A DNA stretch of 64,000 nt from Thereva unica (Eukaryota > Arthropoda > Insecta > Diptera > Therevidae). The stretch covers positions 256,838,542 to 256,902,541 of the forward strand of contig OX465281.1 of the NCBI GenBank assembly GCA_949987705.1. The letters run 5' to 3'. A program made the translations under genes and the position numbers. Positions 60,545 through 64,000 of the stretch are shown here, piece by piece; positions within the stretch are counted from its first letter, which is position 1; every line of letters begins with the position of its first letter. The notes beneath the pieces are model-generated. The model did no database searches. It saw only the letters and a list, made by a program, of their open reading frames with translations, and was not told the origin of the DNA.

Positions 60545-60690
60545 CATGGCAGCAGGCCAATTCAGGCCTAATTTCACCAACGTTTTCCAGGCAGAGCTTC
60601 TGGCAATTTTTTATGCCTGTCTAGCAATGCAATCAACTCCAAGACAAGGAGCCATGGTAATTCGGGTCAGTGCATGAGCAATCCCCACAT
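60545..60690 (+). pseudogene. LINE RNase H scrap
   Basis: FTNVFQAELLAIFYACLAM and TPRQGAMVIR match the RNase H fragment at 31387-31776. Confidence 0.5.
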
Positions 60691-62156
60691 GGTATTTTGT
60701 GGAGGAGCCACGCTTAGCGGGCCAAAAGCTACACGTGGCTCACTTTAGAGGTTTATATATCACCCTGTATTTTTCTATCCCTTTGACCCATTTTCTTGAG
60801 TAAGATAGCAATGTACGCAGAATACTCCCACCTATCTCAAGGTTCCAACCTAGCAACTTATAACTTGAGTTATAAAAGAACATAGAATAGCGACAAATGC
60901 CAATGTATCTACCGTTTGCGTCGCTTCTGCCAAACTCCATCTGATAAACCGTCGAAACATTTCAGCCACCACTTTCAGGGGTTTTCTTCATCATTTTTAT
61001 CACAATTTCTGATGGACCACATTGTCATGTTGAAATACTCTTGTTGGCTAATTCAGGCACTTTTTGGACGGTTCCTTGCTTTAATTTGCTTAGTTTTGAA
61101 CGACATTTCTCTGAATCATTGCTAAGAGAAAAGCTCATAATATACAATTATCTTGACTTTGCGATGTAATTTCGCTAATCACGAAAATGGAACGAACTTT
61201 AACACCAAATTAATTAACTACTCTATCAAAATACATTTTTATGGCACACACCATTCCAGATGATCTGATATCAAACCTTAATCAGATCAGTTTTTCATAT
61301 GGAGTAAAGCCAATTCTCCGCTTCGTGATTTCTAAATTTAGACATACTAGCGAAGATCAGTTTGTGCAGATGTCCCTCAAACAAGCAGACTGTAAAGTAG
61401 TTTACTATTTATTTAGACGTAGCAATAACGTATAGCTTTAGTTTGTTCAAGAGTAATAACTGTGTTTAATCAGAGAATTCCCTGATTCCCCTAAAATTGA
61501 TCTTCTTCGTGTCATCGAAAATCAATGATCTATTACGCATAAATCATAATAAATGTGCTTTCAAGCTCTGCTATAATCGTTTTATAAACATTAAATAATT
61601 AAATTATCTTTTTAGCTAAAAATGTTTCAAGTTATAAAAATTTCACAGCTCTGAAGTAATTGAATATCAAATTCGCACAGATGGTCGTAGTCGTACTATC
61701 ATTCTCTTGATTAATGTGATCCGATCATATTTATAATTAGCGAGAATGAACATGTAATTTATTGCAAAAGCTATTGAACCAAGTTTTTTGCGTAAGGGTT
61801 GCGGGGTTTTGCGTTTTCTTTATATAAGGACAAAAATAATCTGAGCCTTCTTTCAACAATTCGAACCAAGAATAAGCAACGTCATTTTCACTGTCCAGTC
61901 CACTTCAAAGTGCACTGTACAAACGTTTTTTAATAACAGGTTCTTTGAAATGTGTATATGAGCACGTTTATAATATAGGTACGCTAATCTCATGGGGAAT
62001 TGAAAGAATTGTTAGCTTACACGAAGTAGGAATTTTCATCTGACCCTTCTGATGTTCAACAAAAAAAATATTTCAAGTTGGTTCTGGTTCAAAAGGTATG
62101 CAACGTTGTGGATCCACTCTGCCCTCCAAGCAATCAGCTATCTATATGCATTTCTA
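60691..62156. other. No gene recognised; one weak promoter-like motif
   Basis: TTTATATAAGG at about 61818-61828 is followed by a pyrimidine-rich CTTCTTTCAAC start-like word 30 bases on, but no credible coding frame lies downstream. The 64-codon frame at 61241-61435 has no recognised domain. Confidence 0.3.
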
Positions 62157-62717
62157 AAGGGCCCCGGAGACGATCAATAATATTGTCAATACGGCTCTCA
62201 ATAATATTGACGAGGCGCATTGAAAGGGCATATTGACCATTTACCAGGGGTTCAAACGTATTGTCAATTTATTGAAGCATATTGATAGAAATTTTGATTG
62301 AAGCGCATTGACGCCAGACATCGGAAGACGATCAATAATATTGTCAATACGTATTGACAATAATATTGAAGCTCCTGTCAATACGCTTCAAAAATCTCGT
62401 CCATCTAACTATCAATAAGGCGACTTCAGAGTGTTGTTTTGAAAATCGGTTGTGACGAGGTGGCGATTTTCACGTGTTTATTTTTGGAATTAGTTGAAAT
62501 ACTAACGAAATATTGACCAATAAACCTTTTAAACGTCAATGCGTGCATCAATATGCCTCGCATCAATGCGCTTCAATCAAAATTTCTATCAATATGCTTC
62601 AATAAATTGACAATACGTTTGAACCCCTGGTAAACGGTCAATAAGCCCTTTCAATGCGCCTCGTCAATATTATTGAGAGCTGTATTGACAATATTATTGG
62701 TCGTCTCCGGGGCCCTT
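62157..62717. mobile_element. Foldback MITE with ~155-bp TIRs
   Basis: The left arm begins AAGGGCCCCGGAGACGA and the right arm is its reverse complement, ending at 62717. Pairing extends about 155 bp with few mismatches. TATTGAC and GTCAATA words recur at short intervals through both arms. The centre near 62333-62370 contains a further perfect palindrome around GTCAATACGTATTGAC. There is no coding frame. A target duplication was not evident. Confidence 0.88.
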
Positions 62718-64000
62718 AAGGTTGCCGCAGTCACACACAGTCTATTAACAACATTCTCTATGTTATTGATGTACAGCATTTCTAGCAACAATCTCTTGTT
62801 GTAGTGTTCGTCAACTTTCAAAATCGTGGCATTGTTAAGGTCAGGTATGTTCTTTGCCTACGCAATTGTGATCTGATTAATTGGTTCCCCAGTAGTGAAT
62901 TTTCCTTATGATGGCAGCAACGGTTACAGAACAGTATGCTCAAAACTCATCATCGGCAGTCACTACGATTAAGTCCTTGCAAAAATACAGTTTATGCCAG
63001 TAAGCCGAACGCAGTAAGCCAGTAAGATCGAACTGAAAGCTAACATGCCAGCCGAAGTAGCTGCTATAACGCCCGAACACAGCTGCTTTTTGCGTATTGA
63101 ATAGAGGTCATTTAATCGACATTGTATTCAAAAACTGATTTGAAATAAATGGTAGAAAATATCCTAAATAAATCTTGATAATTTGTCAAAATCAGCTAAA
63201 ACATGTCCGAGTTATTCAATGTAGAAATACCGAAGGTCTAGTTGGCGCACCGCACCTAGTATGCAAATTTACATATGTATTTTATTGGAGGCCCCAGAGT
63301 TTTTTATGTAACAGGGGGCCGCAGTTTCATAAAGTTTGGAAACCACTGCCCTAAAGAACAAAGCTAAAATTATCACGTTAAAGGGCTCCTTAGTAAAGAC
63401 CATAATTTGGTATAACTGAACTGAACTAGTGATGACAGGCCCGAATCCGAGCAGCCTCTGCCTTGTTATTTCAGAAATTTCTTTCGCAATCCTTTTCACT
63501 ATTAGCAGAAGAAAGGCGAAATCAGGTCACAGAAGTCAAGCGATAGATTCAGCATACGGTAACCGTACCAAGTCATTTCGTTTGGTAATTTTTCTTCCTC
63601 TCTCCTTATTTGTAATAAACCGCAAACCTTATCAAATAAACTATGTGTCGTGACAAAGACATCTTCTCTAGGAACTCGAGTTTTTCCTAAACAAAAAAAT
63701 GTAATCGCAAGATTTAACAAAAATGTTCGTCAAACAACTGCTGAACGTTCAAGAAATAGGTACGTTTTTTTGTGCAACTACAGTACATTTGTGTACTGTA
63801 TGTGTAAGATTTTAATGTATTTTTGACAAATAGCATTATCTTTACATTGACGTTCATACGGCACTCGTACAATGTAGCAAAAATCATGCTACAAGATAAA
63901 GTTACAATCAATAACATCACAGTAAGCAATATTATTATCAATATTGATAATGTAATCATAAAAAATTCTGACGTGTAGTCGCAGTTGATTTGAGTTGAAA
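62718..64000. other. No gene recognised; hAT-like terminus remnant near 63316-63348
   Basis: The reverse complement of the stretch ending at 63348 begins CAGTGGTTTCCAAACTTTAT, which resembles a Charlie-type hAT end, but I find no partner terminus. The last 300 bp are very AT-rich, and the minus-strand frame there is hydrophobic only because of composition. Confidence 0.3.

Noticed and set aside
61241..61435. 64-codon plus frame as a small gene
   Set aside because: No domain, signal peptide or conserved feature is recognisable, and the surrounding DNA has the same composition.
63714..63959. Hydrophobic 81-codon minus frame as a membrane peptide
   Set aside because: Hydrophobicity arises from AT-rich codons; there is no support from start context or family similarity.

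Overview
This is a eukaryotic window, almost certainly from a fly (Diptera). It has split genes with many 50-70 bp GT-AG introns, AT-rich intergenic DNA, and a dense mix of degraded insect-type retrotransposons and small inverted-repeat DNA transposons. I could not fix the species. No bacterial features (operons, ribosome binding sites, CRISPR) are present.

Three intact protein-coding genes can be rebuilt exon by exon with every splice phase closing. (1) An androglobin gene (+), about 17990-25368, has 8 exons and encodes 1162 aa. It has a calpain-like N-terminal domain and a globin domain interrupted by an IQ motif. (2) Lunapark (+), 28459-32909, has 7 coding exons and encodes 380 aa. It is an ER three-way-junction membrane protein with a four-cysteine zinc finger. 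(3) ATP-citrate lyase (-), 58792 down to 41574, has 10 coding exons and encodes 1105 aa. Two of its introns are 6.5-6.9 kb and packed with transposon debris.

Left third (1-17.8 kb): no host gene recognised. It holds a hAT-type element (1141-2402), an inverted-repeat element in a region rich in a TCTCATAAGA word (4440-6171), an intact 991-codon endonuclease/reverse-transcriptase non-LTR retrotransposon (-, 8040-11340), a BEL/Pao fragment, and two more inverted-repeat elements (15107-15774 and 16449-16651, the latter with a perfect 9-bp target duplication).

Middle (17.8-41.5 kb): androglobin and lunapark, with long introns that accepted LINE, Gypsy and MITE insertions. Next come LINE wreckage at 33.6-38.3 kb, a piggyBac-like TTAA element (38363-38988), a tRNA-like pol III sequence (39437-39511) and two further inverted-repeat elements.

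Right third (41.5-64 kb): ATP-citrate lyase. Its introns hold three copies of one LINE family, a Helitron helicase remnant and a hAT MITE with an 8-bp near-duplication. A 561-bp foldback element lies at 62157-62717. The three host genes have unrelated roles (ciliary/testis calpain-globin, ER shaping, cytosolic acetyl-CoA supply) and their proximity looks incidental.

The most interesting item is the androglobin: complete in a fly, lacking the long C-terminal half of the vertebrate protein, and apparently without the proximal haem histidine.
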